From Leucobacter edaphi (lineage in GTDB: Bacteria > Actinomycetota > Actinomycetes > Actinomycetales > Microbacteriaceae): a stretch of 64,000 nucleotides of DNA. Shown here piece by piece: positions 26,938 to 34,982 of the stretch; position 1 is the stretch's first letter; each line of letters begins with the position of its first letter. The stretch is taken from NCBI RefSeq assembly GCF_016522535.1, contig NZ_JAEHOI010000004.1:112001-176000 (forward strand). The letters are read 5' to 3'. The notes under the pieces are model-generated. The model saw nothing but the letters and a program-made list of their open reading frames with translations, had not been told where the DNA came from and searched no databases. The translations under genes were made by a program, and so were the position numbers.

Positions 26938-28484
26938 TTGAGCAGTCCTGCCTCGCGGAGTGCGCCGCGTACTTCGTCCCTCGCCGAGTACGGGATCATG
27001 CGCCCGGCGACTTCCTGGTGGTCCTCATGTCCGGGACCGGCATACAGAATAACGTCACCCGGTTGGGCGAGGGAAATGGCGAGGCGAACGGCCTGACGCG
27101 GGTCGCCCTCCTCGATGACCTCGGCGTGCTGCGCCGAGCGCGCTCCTTCGAGCAGCTGCGCACGGATCGCCTCCGGCGGTTCGGAACGCGGGTGATAATC
27201 GCAGATGATCGTGATATCCGAGCCGGCAGCGGCGATCCGCCCCATCTCCTCGCGCTTCGTCGTGTCGCGGTCGCCGTCGGCCCCGAACATGAAGATCACG
27301 CGGCCGGGAGCCACCTCGCGGAGTGCGTCGAGCATCGCCTCGAACGCGCCAGGCGTGTGGCCGTAATCGGCGAAGAAGCGCGGCCCCCCGCTCGCGGGGT
27401 CGGAGATCTCCTCGAGTCGCCCGGGAATATAGACCGGAATCCGACCCCTCTCGAGGCCAGCCTCGACCTGCGAGATCGGGATACCTGCCTCGTGCAGCAT
27501 GATGAGGGCGAGGGCCGCGTTCTCCGCCATGAAGCGGCCGAACACGGGCACGCTTCCGCGGAAGCTCGCTCCCTCGGGCCCCTGCAGCACGAAGGACACG
27601 CCGTCGAGGCTCTGGTGCGTGATGGCGAGGTGCCAGTCGGCGTCCTGGCCGTACTCGGTGGCGAGGCGGGTGACCGGGATCTGCGATTCGCGCGCGATCC
27701 GCTGCCCCCACGGACCGTCGACCACGACGACCCCGCGCTCGGCGTGCTCGGGCGTGAACAGCGCGAGCTTGGCCGCGAAGTAGGACTCGAGGTCGCCGAA
27801 CTCGTCGAGGTGGTCCTGCGAGAAGTTGTTGAACGCGACGACGTCGAAGTGCACCCCGTCGAGTCGATGCCGCACGACCGCCTGCGCCGAGACCTCGACC
27901 GCGACCGCCTCGACGCCGCGCTCGACCATGCGCGCGAGCAGGCCGTGCAGTTCCGAGGCCTCGGGACTCGTGAGGTTCGACTGGATGACCTCCTCGCCGA
28001 TTCTGCGCTCGGCGGTGGAGCTCAGGCCGGGCACCATCCCGGCCGCGCGGATCAGCTCGGCGAGCATGTAGACCACGCTCGTCTTTCCGTTCGTTCCGGT
28101 GATACCGAAGAGCTTGGCGCCGAAGTCGGCGGTGCCGTAGACGGCCGCGGCTACCTCGCCCATGATCGCTCGCGGGTGCTGCTCGGTGACGAGCACGGGA
28201 AGATCCGCGCCCGCCTCGGCGGCGAGCCGCGCGCCCTCGGCGTCGGTCAGCATCGCGGCCGCTCCGAGGCCGGCCGCCTGCGCCGCGAACTCCGCACCGT
28301 GGCGTTTCGCCCCCGGCATGCCGATGTAGAGGTCACCGGGGCGGACGTCCCGGGAATCCAGCGTGACCCCCGTCGCGGCGAGCCCGGCGGGGTCGCCCGA
28401 CAGGCCGAACCGTTCCGCGATCGCTTCGAGCGGTGCGGGTGCGGGCGTCTTCGGCCTGATGCTCCGGGAATCTCCGGTACTCAC
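26934..28484 (-). CDS. murE: UDP-MurNAc-L-Ala-D-Glu ligase (MurE) with atypical third-residue motif
   Basis: Adds the diamino acid at position 3 of the stem peptide. The 516-residue protein has TLDSRDVRPGDLYIGMPG (about 41-58), the ATP loop GITGTNGKTS (127-136), LTSPEASEL (171-179) and FADYGHTPGAFE. The substrate-specificity motif, DNPR in diaminopimelate-adding MurE, reads DYHPR at residues 429-433 here. That predicts a substrate other than meso-diaminopimelate, such as lysine, ornithine or diaminobutyrate, which occur in Microbacteriaceae. The GTG start has AGGAGG 8 bases upstream. It lies 27 bases after ftsI and overlaps murF. Confidence 0.96.
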   Translation of the reverse strand: MSTGDSRSIRPKTPAPAPLEAIAERFGLSGDPAGLAATGVTLDSRDVRPGDLYIGMPGAKRHGAEFAAQAAGLGAAAMLTDAEGARLAAEAGADLPVLVTEQHPRAIMGEVAAAVYGTADFGAKLFGITGTNGKTSVVYMLAELIRAAGMVPGLSSTAERRIGEEVIQSNLTSPEASELHGLLARMVERGVEAVAVEVSAQAVVRHRLDGVHFDVVAFNNFSQDHLDEFGDLESYFAAKLALFTPEHAERGVVVVDGPWGQRIARESQIPVTRLATEYGQDADWHLAITHQSLDGVSFVLQGPEGASFRGSVPVFGRFMAENAALALIMLHEAGIPISQVEAGLERGRIPVYIPGRLEEISDPASGGPRFFADYGHTPGAFEAMLDALREVAPGRVIFMFGADGDRDTTKREEMGRIAAAGSDITIICDYHPRSEPPEAIRAQLLEGARSAQHAEVIEEGDPRQAVRLAISLAQPGDVILYAGPGHEDHQEVAGRMIPYSARDEVRGALREAGLLK

Positions 28485-28511
28485 GTGCTGTGCCTCCTGG
28501 GGCGGTTGGTC

Positions 28512-30305
28512 TCAGTACTCAGTCTTGAGCGGGGTGAATTTTCCGCTGGACGGAGGAATATGGAAAGTCCTGATCGTGGCCTCGGCCGCGTCGTGGAACG
28601 CGGTGATGGCTGCCACGCCGCCATCACCGGCGGTCGGGTACGCGATCGATGCTACCGCGACGTACTGCGGATCGTCGGCGGGGAAGATTCCGGCGAAGCT
28701 GTGGACGAAGTCCGCGCGGTAGCCGCCCTGCCCGTCCGACTGCTCCGCAGTGCCGGTCTTGCCCGCGATCCGGTAGCCGGGGATGTCGACGAACTCGTTG
28801 AACCAGCCGGAGGCGACGACCGTCTCGAGCATCGCCATGACCTCCTTCGAGGTCTCCTTCTTCACCGCGGTGACGGGATCGCCGTGCTTCGGGGTCGTTT
28901 TCTTCCCGTCGTCCGCCGTGCACGACTTCACGAGCGTCGGCGGCACGCGGACGCCCCCGTTCGCGATCGCCTGATAGGCGCCGGCCGTCTGCACGATCGT
29001 GGAGGAGAGGCCCTGGCCGAACATCGTGTTGTACGAGGTCTGGCGATCCCACTCCTTATAGTCGTTGAGACGTCCGGAGTCCTCGAGCGGCATGCCGGCC
29101 TCGGTGGACGTGCCGATCCCGAACTTCTTGAGGTAGTCGTAGCGGACCTCGGGGCTGAGACGGGAACCGAGCATCGACGTTCCCACGTTCGAGGACTGGG
29201 TCAGGATCCCGGCGAGGGTCCACTGCATCGGCGGGTGGTTGAAGGAGTCGCCGAATCGGACCCCCGGCTCCGGCTCGAGGTAGTCGGGGGTGAGATTGCG
29301 CGTGCTCGCGTCCGCCTTGCCCTGGTCGACGAGCGACGCCGCTGTGATCATCTTGAAGGTCGAGCCGGGCTCGTACGGGGCTACGAAGGAGCGGGCCTCG
29401 CGCTTCTCGGGGTCTGAGGCGCTGACGTCGTTCGGGTCGACGGAGCCGTCCTCCGCGACGGCGACGAGCTCGCCCGTCTTCGCGTTCATAACGACGAGCA
29501 ATCCCCACTCGGCGCCGACCTTGTCCACCTGCTGGTTGATGGCCTGCTGGGCCTCCCACTGCAGGTCGCGGTCGATCGTGAGCTCGACCGTTCCGCCATT
29601 CTTGGCCTTCTTCTCGACGACGACACTGCCGGGGAGCGCCACGCCGTCCGCGCCGCGCTCGTAGGTCTCCGAGCCGTCCGATCCGGTGAGGCACTCGTTC
29701 TGGGAGGCTTCGATCCCCGACTGCGGCTGCTGGTCGGAGCTGATGAAGCCGATCAGATTGCCGCCGACCGCGCCGTTCGGGTAGGCGCGCTTGTTCTGGC
29801 TCTCGAAGGTCAGCCACGGGATCTTGAGCTTCTTGAGCTCGTTCAGCTGCCCGAGGTCGACGGAGCGCTTGACGTAGGCGAAGTCCGACTTCTTGTTCTC
29901 CTTGAGGGCGTCGTCGACGATCTTCTGGATCTCGCTGCCCTTCTGGCCGGTGATCGCGCCGATCTCCTCGAACGCCTGCGCAGCGGTCACCTCGACCGTT
30001 CCGACACCGCGATCGGTATCGACGCGCCAGAATTTTCCGCCGTTGAGCTTCGTATTCTTCGGCGAGAGTTGCACGTCGTAGCGCTCGTCGGTCGTCGCGA
30101 GCACCTCGCCGTTGCGGTCGACGATATCGCCGCGAACGCTGGGGATCGCGACGGGAACCGCCCGCTTGTCCTTCGCTTCCTCGGACAGCGCCGAGGCGGA
30201 GACGACCTGCAGGTCGACGAGCCGCACGAGAAAGAGCAGCGCTGCGACGATGACGATCCCGAGAGCGATCGCCCGGCGCGCCCGACTCCCCCGCAATCTC
30301 AGCAT
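28512..30305 (-). CDS. ftsI: Septal transpeptidase FtsI (penicillin-binding protein, class B)
   Basis: Cross-links septal peptidoglycan with FtsW as partner. The 597-residue protein has one N-terminal membrane segment (about 13-31), a PBP dimerisation domain (SVRGDIVDRNGEVLA at about 56-70), and the transpeptidase domain with catalytic STFK (Ser315), SSN (371-373) and KTGT (516-519). The start is ATG, and only 24 bases separate it from the ftsL-like gene. No PASTA domain follows the catalytic domain. As a class B enzyme it lacks a glycosyltransferase domain. Confidence 0.97.
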   Translation of the reverse strand: MLRLRGSRARRAIALGIVIVAALLFLVRLVDLQVVSASALSEEAKDKRAVPVAIPSVRGDIVDRNGEVLATTDERYDVQLSPKNTKLNGGKFWRVDTDRGVGTVEVTAAQAFEEIGAITGQKGSEIQKIVDDALKENKKSDFAYVKRSVDLGQLNELKKLKIPWLTFESQNKRAYPNGAVGGNLIGFISSDQQPQSGIEASQNECLTGSDGSETYERGADGVALPGSVVVEKKAKNGGTVELTIDRDLQWEAQQAINQQVDKVGAEWGLLVVMNAKTGELVAVAEDGSVDPNDVSASDPEKREARSFVAPYEPGSTFKMITAASLVDQGKADASTRNLTPDYLEPEPGVRFGDSFNHPPMQWTLAGILTQSSNVGTSMLGSRLSPEVRYDYLKKFGIGTSTEAGMPLEDSGRLNDYKEWDRQTSYNTMFGQGLSSTIVQTAGAYQAIANGGVRVPPTLVKSCTADDGKKTTPKHGDPVTAVKKETSKEVMAMLETVVASGWFNEFVDIPGYRIAGKTGTAEQSDGQGGYRADFVHSFAGIFPADDPQYVAVASIAYPTAGDGGVAAITAFHDAAEATIRTFHIPPSSGKFTPLKTEY

Positions 30306-30329
30306 CCTGCTCCTCCTGAACGTCGCCGA

Positions 30330-30944
30330 CTAGTGCGTTTCAGGTGCCGGCAGCTTGCCCTTCCACCGTACCGGTGCCTGCGTCGGATCGACCTGATCAT
30401 CGGCGGCCTGTCCCGAGCTTCGCGAAACGAGCAGCCCCTTCGCGTCAACGACGGGCATGTTCTTGAGCGTGGCGTTCGGCACGAGGTTCTCGCGCGCCTC
30501 GGTCGTCTTGGACTCGAGCGCTCCGAGCACCGCGCCGTTGCTCAGGCGCAGGGTCGCGGGGTGCGAGTTCTGCACCATGCCGAGGGCCGCCGCGTTCTCC
30601 GCGAGGTTCTGCGGGGACGACAGCTTGTCTACGTTCTGCGAGAGCACGCGCTCGACGCGGGCGAGGTCGCGCTGCTCGATCTCGAGCGCGCGCGTCTCGT
30701 AGGCGCCCTGCGAGACGGCGATGCTGAGACCGAGCTGAGCCCCCATGATGCCGAGGATCACGCCGACCGCGATGAGCGAGCCCATGAGCGGGCTGCGCCG
30801 GCGGCGGGTCTCCCCAGCGGGAGCCGGAGTGGCGATCCGGAGATGCCGCTCCTCGCGCTCGCGCGCCGGTGTGGTTCCTGGAGCACCGAGCGACGGGTCG
30901 CGAAGCGCGTCGAGGTCGAAATCGACCGGGACCGTGTTGTTCAT
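30330..30944 (-). CDS. FtsL-like division protein
   Basis: A 204-residue bitopic membrane protein in the ftsL position between rsmH and ftsI. The cytoplasmic N-terminus (about 51 residues) ends in RRRRS, followed by one membrane segment (about 52-78) and a periplasmic coiled-coil-like stretch (ALEIEQRDLARVERVLSQN, about 86-104) with the NLAENAAALGMV motif found in FtsL/DivIC proteins. It continues for about 80 residues beyond that, making it longer than typical FtsL. FtsL bridges FtsQ and FtsW/FtsI. The ATG overlaps the rsmH stop as ATGA. Identification rests mainly on position and topology. Confidence 0.82.
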   Translation of the reverse strand: MNNTVPVDFDLDALRDPSLGAPGTTPAREREERHLRIATPAPAGETRRRRSPLMGSLIAVGVILGIMGAQLGLSIAVSQGAYETRALEIEQRDLARVERVLSQNVDKLSSPQNLAENAAALGMVQNSHPATLRLSNGAVLGALESKTTEARENLVPNATLKNMPVVDAKGLLVSRSSGQAADDQVDPTQAPVRWKGKLPAPETH

Positions 30945-31984
30945 CGCTCATCCCTCACTCGTTCGGCGGCGCGGAGGCGCACCGGGATCGCACGCGGGTT
31001 TCGCGCGCGTTCGTCGTCGTCGGCGAGCTCCGCACCCCGGGTGAGGAGGCGGAACTCTGGCTTGTGCTCGGGGAGCTCGACTGGGAGCCCCTGGGGCGCG
31101 GTCGAGGCGCTCCGCTTCGCGAGCAGACGCTTCACGAAGCGGTCCTCCAGGGACTGATAGGACATGATCACGGCGCGACCGCCGACACTGAGGAGGTCGA
31201 GCGCTGCCGGGATCGCGCGTTCGAGGACGGAGAGCTCGCCGTTGACCTCGATCCGGAGCGCCTGGAAGACCCGCTTCGCCGGGTGCCGCTGGTCGCGGAC
31301 CGCCGCGGGGGTGGCTTCCTGCAGGATCTCAACGAGCTGGCCGCTCCGCAGGATCGGCTCGCTCTGCCGCGCGGCGATGATGGCGCGCGCGTAGCGCCCG
31401 GCGAGGGGCTCCTCGCCGTAGCGCTCGAAGATCGCCCGCAGGCGCCCCTCGGGGGCGGTTGCGAGAATGTCGGCCGCGGTCTCGCCTCGGCTCTGATCCA
31501 TGCGCATGTCGAGCGGGGCGTCCTTCGCGTAGGCGAATCCGCGATCGGCGTCGTCGAGTTGCAGCGAAGAGACGCCGAGGTCGAAGAGCACGCCGTCGAT
31601 CCGCTCGAAGCCGCTTTCGCGAACGGCGCGGCCGATTTCGTCGTAGACGGCGTGGACGCGGATGACGCGATCGCCGAAGCGGGCGAGCCGGCGGCCCGCG
31701 AGCTCGAGCGCTTCCGTGTCGCGGTCGAGCCCGATCACGGTCAGCCCGGGATGTGCGTCGAGCATCGCCTCCGTGTGGCCGCCCATTCCCAGGGTGGCGT
31801 CGACGATGACGGCGCCGTCACGATCGGCGGCCGGCGCGAGAAGCGCGAGGCAGCGCTCGAGCAGCACGGGGACGTGCAGCTCGCTCGCGTCGCGGGTGTC
31901 TGGGCTCATGGGTTCGGGGGTCTCGATGCTGGTGGCTGGCTGGTGGTCTGCGGAGGTTTCGGGGGTCTCGGGCGCTTCTGTCAT
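30941..31984 (-). CDS. rsmH: 16S rRNA (cytosine(1402)-N(4))-methyltransferase RsmH (MraW)
   Basis: SAM-dependent enzyme that N4-methylates C1402 in the ribosomal P site. The 347-residue protein begins its conserved part at HVPVLLERCLALL and has VDATLGMGGHTEAML (SAM loop), VLFDLGVSSLQLDDADRGFAY, PAKRVFQALRIEVNGEL and SYQSLEDRFVKR, all family motifs. The first about 35 residues are Pro/Thr/Glu-rich and non-conserved, so a later start (ATG at 31909) is possible; neither has a strong ribosome binding site. It starts 12 bases after mraZ and overlaps the ftsL-like gene. Confidence 0.96.
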   Translation of the reverse strand: MTEAPETPETSADHQPATSIETPEPMSPDTRDASELHVPVLLERCLALLAPAADRDGAVIVDATLGMGGHTEAMLDAHPGLTVIGLDRDTEALELAGRRLARFGDRVIRVHAVYDEIGRAVRESGFERIDGVLFDLGVSSLQLDDADRGFAYAKDAPLDMRMDQSRGETAADILATAPEGRLRAIFERYGEEPLAGRYARAIIAARQSEPILRSGQLVEILQEATPAAVRDQRHPAKRVFQALRIEVNGELSVLERAIPAALDLLSVGGRAVIMSYQSLEDRFVKRLLAKRSASTAPQGLPVELPEHKPEFRLLTRGAELADDDERARNPRAIPVRLRAAERVRDER

Positions 31985-31996
31985 GGCGGATCCGGG

Positions 31997-32428
31997 CTAG
32001 AACATGCCCGGGATCACCTCCTCCTCGATCGCGGAGAATGCGCTCTCCTGCTCGGTGAGGTACTTCTGCCAGGCCTCCGCGTCCCAGATCTCGGCGCGGG
32101 ATCCCGCCCCGATCACTGCGAGTTCCCGATCGAGCCCCGCGTACTCGCGAAGCCCCTGCGGGATCGTGATGCGGTGCTGCTTGTCGGGGGTCTCGGGGTG
32201 GGCTCCCGACAGGAACACGCGGAGGTAATCGCGCGCCTGCTTGGAGGCGAGCGGTGCCTGGCGCACGCGCTGGTGCATCTCGGCGAACTCCGCCTCGCTG
32301 AAGACGTAGAGGCAGTGCTCCTGGCCGCGGGTGATCACGAGCCCGTCGGCGAGCTCGTCGCGAAATTTGGCGGGCAGGATCACGCGTCCTTTTTCGTCGA
32401 GCCGGGGCGTGAAGGTACCGAGGAACAC
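31997..32428 (-). CDS. mraZ: Transcriptional regulator MraZ
   Basis: First gene of the dcw operon; in other bacteria MraZ binds repeats in its own promoter and regulates the operon. The 143-residue protein has two SpoVT/AbrB-like swapped-hairpin repeats: [26 protein letters not shown] at the N-terminus and [18 protein letters not shown] (about 83-100) in the second half, each with the conserved DXXGR-type turn (DKQHR in the second copy). The ATG has GGGAGG at good distance. Upstream are 10-base-spaced GTGGAG/GTGGGT repeats matching MraZ boxes. Confidence 0.97.
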   Translation of the reverse strand: MFLGTFTPRLDEKGRVILPAKFRDELADGLVITRGQEHCLYVFSEAEFAEMHQRVRQAPLASKQARDYLRVFLSGAHPETPDKQHRITIPQGLREYAGLDRELAVIGAGSRAEIWDAEAWQKYLTEQESAFSAIEEEVIPGMF

Positions 32429-32469
32429 GGATGCCTCCCTTCACCGACTCGAACGTGAGCCCTACATTA

Positions 32470-32515
32470 CTCCACTTCCCTCCACTTCATGCCCCAAAAT
32501 TCAAATTTCACCCAC
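32470..32515 (-). promoter_or_regulatory. MraZ boxes and probable Pmra promoter region
   Basis: On the minus strand GTGGAG occurs at 32475-32470 and 32485-32480, exactly 10 bases apart, and a related GTGGGT at 32515-32510, 30 bases further upstream. Direct G-rich repeats with 10-base period in front of mraZ are the known MraZ operator. TAATGT just downstream (about 32469-32464) could serve as a -10. The sites lie about 42-87 bases upstream of the mraZ ATG. Confidence 0.65.
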
Positions 32516-32666
32516 TGCACCGCCCCGGTTCGCCGCGAACGGCCGCATTTCACCGCTCCGGCGGCAACTTTCCGCAGCGAATTCGCTCCGGCGTGGCGCC
32601 CCTGACCCCCTCGAGATCAGCGATTCTTATGGGATTCCGCGTTCCAGGACGCGGACGAAGCCCGGA

Positions 32667-32682
32667 GTGGAGCAAAGTGGAG
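32667..32682 (+). promoter_or_regulatory. Second MraZ-box-like repeat pair, opposite strand
   Basis: GTGGAG at 32667-32672 and again at 32677-32682 on the plus strand, with the same 10-base spacing as the pair in the mraZ promoter but opposite orientation and about 190 bases further upstream. The rest of the 376-base gap between mraZ and the DUF3040 gene holds only this pair, the mraZ promoter and a terminator. Whether MraZ binds here is unknown. Confidence 0.35.
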
Positions 32683-32745
32683 CGTCCGGGGAGCCCGCGG
32701 CCCATCGACGGCCGCAAACGGGGCCCGGTCCCGCGATCCGGGCAC

Positions 32746-32784
32746 AAAAAAACCGGTGGCCGCGGGATCACCCGCGGCCACCGG
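32746..32784 (-). terminator. Strong rho-independent terminator after the DUF3040 gene
   Basis: A perfect 14-bp GC-rich stem (32753-32766 with 32771-32784) with a 4-base loop is followed on the minus strand by seven T residues. It lies 21 bases after the stop of the DUF3040 gene and isolates it from the mraZ promoter. It is the most canonical terminator in the window. Confidence 0.92.
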
Positions 32785-32804
32785 CCTGAAAACTGCTGGC
32801 GAGC

Positions 32805-33182
32805 CTAGCGCTCGCCCTCCATCCGCTCATCCCAGCGACGCTCCGCGCGCTCGCTGAAGGACTCGCGCGCGTGCGCCTTCGGCTTCGGCCCGCCGGGGTG
32901 CTCTCCGGCGACGACCTCTTCGGTCGATCCCTTCGAGAGCATCAGGGTCACTCCGCCGATCATGACGGCGAACCCGATCAAACCCAGCCAGAGCTGCTGC
33001 GCGGCGACGCCGCCCACCAGCACTCCGATTCCGACGACCACTACGACGATCCCCAGGACCAGGGATCGATAATTCACGCGGCGGCGAGCACCGGTGGCCG
33101 TCTGCATGACGTCCGCCTCACTCTGATAGAAGCCGCGCTCCATCTCGTCAAGCAGTCGCTGCTCGTGCTCTGACAGCGCCAT
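32805..33182 (-). CDS. DUF3040 family membrane protein
   Basis: A 125-residue protein with the actinobacterial DUF3040 pattern: N-terminal MALSEHEQRLLDEMERGFY, then two adjacent membrane segments (about 40-60 and 63-83) and a charged, Glu/Arg-rich C-terminus. The ATG at 33182 has AGGAGG about 9 bases upstream; the longer open frame runs antisense through the neighbouring prenyltransferase gene and is not used. Its mycobacterial counterpart (Rv2169c) is also next to the dcw cluster. Function is unknown. Divergent from the polyprenyl synthase gene. Confidence 0.9.
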   Translation of the reverse strand: MALSEHEQRLLDEMERGFYQSEADVMQTATGARRRVNYRSLVLGIVVVVVGIGVLVGGVAAQQLWLGLIGFAVMIGGVTLMLSKGSTEEVVAGEHPGGPKPKAHARESFSERAERRWDERMEGER

Positions 33183-33242
33183 GACGACCCCTCCTCGGCG
33201 ATTGATTTCCTGTTCAAACGAGTCTACGCTGCCCCGCGCGAC

Positions 33243-33254
33243 TAGGCTAGTTGC
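33243..33254 (+). promoter_or_regulatory. Candidate leaderless promoter -10 (TAGGCT)
   Basis: TAGGCT at 33243-33248, six bases (AGTTGC), then the GTG start at 33255, with no Shine-Dalgarno sequence. No good -35 is visible. Confidence 0.45.
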
Positions 33255-34355
33255 GTGCAGGATACGACGCGACTCGCAGGGCTTATTCAGGAGCGGATCA
33301 ACGACACCGTTGCTCGGCATCGGGAGCGACTCGAGCCGCTCGGCCCCGATACCGCTCCCCTGCTCGACGAAGCAATCGGCTTCCTGTCGGGCGGTAAGCG
33401 CTTCCGCGCCCAGTTCGCCATCCTCGGGTACCGCGCGGTGCGCGGCCTCGATATCGACGGCGAGGTCGACGCGGAGTTCGGCGCCGTGCTCGACGCGGCG
33501 TGCGCCCTGGAGTTGTTCCACGCGGCCGCGCTCATCCACGACGATGTCATCGACCGCTCGGACACGCGCAGGGGGCGGCTCTCCGTCCATCGGCTCTTCT
33601 CCGCGCTCCACTCGCGGGGCGGCTGGAAGGGCGCTGCCGATCACTTCGGGCTCGCCTCCGCGATCCTCCTCGGCGATCTCCTGCAGTCCTGGGCCGACGA
33701 GCTCATGCAGGCGGCCTGCGACGCGGCCCCCGACCGCGGGTGGGCCCTGCGCACGCGCGAGCACTTCAATCGCATGCGCAGCGAGGTTGCGCTCGGCCAG
33801 TACCTCGACGTGCTCGAGGAGCAGCGCACGCTGTTCGCCGAGCACGACGTCCAGCTCGAGCGTTCCACCCGCGTGCTCGTCTACAAGTCCGCCAAGTACA
33901 GCGTCGAAGCCCCGCTCCTGATCGGAGCGGCCCTCGCCGGAGCCAACGAGGACCAGGAGGCCGCGCTCGCCGAGTTCGGGCTCCCCGTCGGCGTCGCCTT
34001 CCAGCTCCGCGACGATCTGCTCGGCGTGTTCGGCGACGCCGAGGTCACGGGCAAGCCCGCCGGCGACGATCTCGTCGAGGGGAAGCGGACCGTCCTCGTG
34101 ACGCTCGCGCGCGAGAATCTCCCCGGCACCCAGCAACGGATCTTCGACGACCTTCTCGGCACCGAACTCGACGGCGACCAGGTCGCGATGATGCAGCGCA
34201 CCATCCGCGAGAGCGGCGCAGTGGATCAGGTCGAGGAGATGATCACTCGCAACGTCGACCGAGCGACCACCGCGATCGGGCGCGCCCCGATCCGGGAGAA
34301 CGCTGCGCGCATGCTGGCGACGCTCGCGGAGCGTGCGGCGCGCAGAACCGCCTAG
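33255..34355 (+). CDS. Polyprenyl diphosphate synthase (IdsA-like)
   Basis: Trans-prenyltransferase that elongates allylic diphosphates with isopentenyl diphosphate, for menaquinone, carotenoid or lipid-carrier precursors; chain length cannot be set from sequence alone. The 366-residue protein has the first Asp-rich motif DDVIDRSDTRRG (from residue 96), GGKRFRAQ (46-53), and the second Asp-rich motif FQLRDDLLGVFGD (about 249-261). The residues before the first Asp motif (FHAAALIHDD) bear no bulky aromatic next to it, compatible with a medium product. It starts with GTG and may be leaderless. In mycobacteria idsA2 holds the same place relative to dcw and pknL. Confidence 0.93.
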   Translation: MQDTTRLAGLIQERINDTVARHRERLEPLGPDTAPLLDEAIGFLSGGKRFRAQFAILGYRAVRGLDIDGEVDAEFGAVLDAACALELFHAAALIHDDVIDRSDTRRGRLSVHRLFSALHSRGGWKGAADHFGLASAILLGDLLQSWADELMQAACDAAPDRGWALRTREHFNRMRSEVALGQYLDVLEEQRTLFAEHDVQLERSTRVLVYKSAKYSVEAPLLIGAALAGANEDQEAALAEFGLPVGVAFQLRDDLLGVFGDAEVTGKPAGDDLVEGKRTVLVTLARENLPGTQQRIFDDLLGTELDGDQVAMMQRTIRESGAVDQVEEMITRNVDRATTAIGRAPIRENAARMLATLAERAARRTA

Positions 34356-34448
34356 TTAGGGGGCCAAACGCGCGGGAACCGCCGCTTTACGGAGCCCCCG
34401 TCCGCGATCGCCCGCCGCGATGGATCGATCGACCGGGGCCCGCGCCGG

Positions 34449-34796
34449 CTAGAACGCGAGCGACTGCGTTGCGCGGCGCACCGCGCTCTTGCGGCCTGCG
34501 CGCAGCGAGTCAACGGGGCGCTCGCCCAGCTCGTCGTTCACCTCGAGCATCCACGCGACGGCCTCGTCGTTCGAGAAGCCGGCGTCGAGGAGCACCAGCA
34601 GCGTGCCGCGCAGCGGGGGCAGCGGGTGATCATCGACCACGAACTCCGCGGGAACCTTGAGCACGCCATCGACGCGCACCGCCGCCAGGTGGTGATCCTC
34701 GATGAGCCGGCGGACCTTGCCCTGCACCAGGCCGAATCGCTCGACGAGGTCCGGGATCGTGAAGTACTGAGTGTCGGGTCCGTGATTCTCTGGCAC
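34449..34796 (-). CDS. Rv2175c-like winged-helix DNA-binding protein
   Basis: A 115-residue protein matching the actinobacterial Rv2175c family, a small DNA-binding protein that in M. tuberculosis is phosphorylated by the neighbouring kinase PknL. The N-terminal YFTIPDLVERFGLVQGKVRRLIEDHHLAAVRVDGVLKVP forms the winged helix-turn-helix, and the C-terminal half (LPPLRGTLLVLLDAGFSNDEAVAWML) is helical. It begins with GTG without a good ribosome binding site. It lies divergent from the PASTA kinase gene, as in mycobacteria, which supports a kinase-substrate pair. Confidence 0.87.
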   Translation of the reverse strand: MPENHGPDTQYFTIPDLVERFGLVQGKVRRLIEDHHLAAVRVDGVLKVPAEFVVDDHPLPPLRGTLLVLLDAGFSNDEAVAWMLEVNDELGERPVDSLRAGRKSAVRRATQSLAF

Positions 34797-34970
34797 GTTT
34801 CAACTCTGCCAGCGACAGCGCGCCCGCGCAAACAGCGGCGTCGAGCGATGCGCCGCGGCGCGCCCGGACGGCCGCACCCAGCGCCGCTCGCGGACGCGCC
34901 CAGCCCCGGTCACGGCGCGCAGTTTCCTCACGGACCGGCGCGCGTCCACCGAGCGGCATCTCTTATTCCG

Positions 34971-34982
34971 TAGAATTCCGGC
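34971..34982 (+). promoter_or_regulatory. Candidate leaderless promoter -10 (TAGAAT)
   Basis: TAGAAT at 34971-34976, six bases (TCCGGC), then the GTG of the kinase gene. No ribosome binding site is present. The hexamer is the closest to consensus of the six similar cases. Confidence 0.5.
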
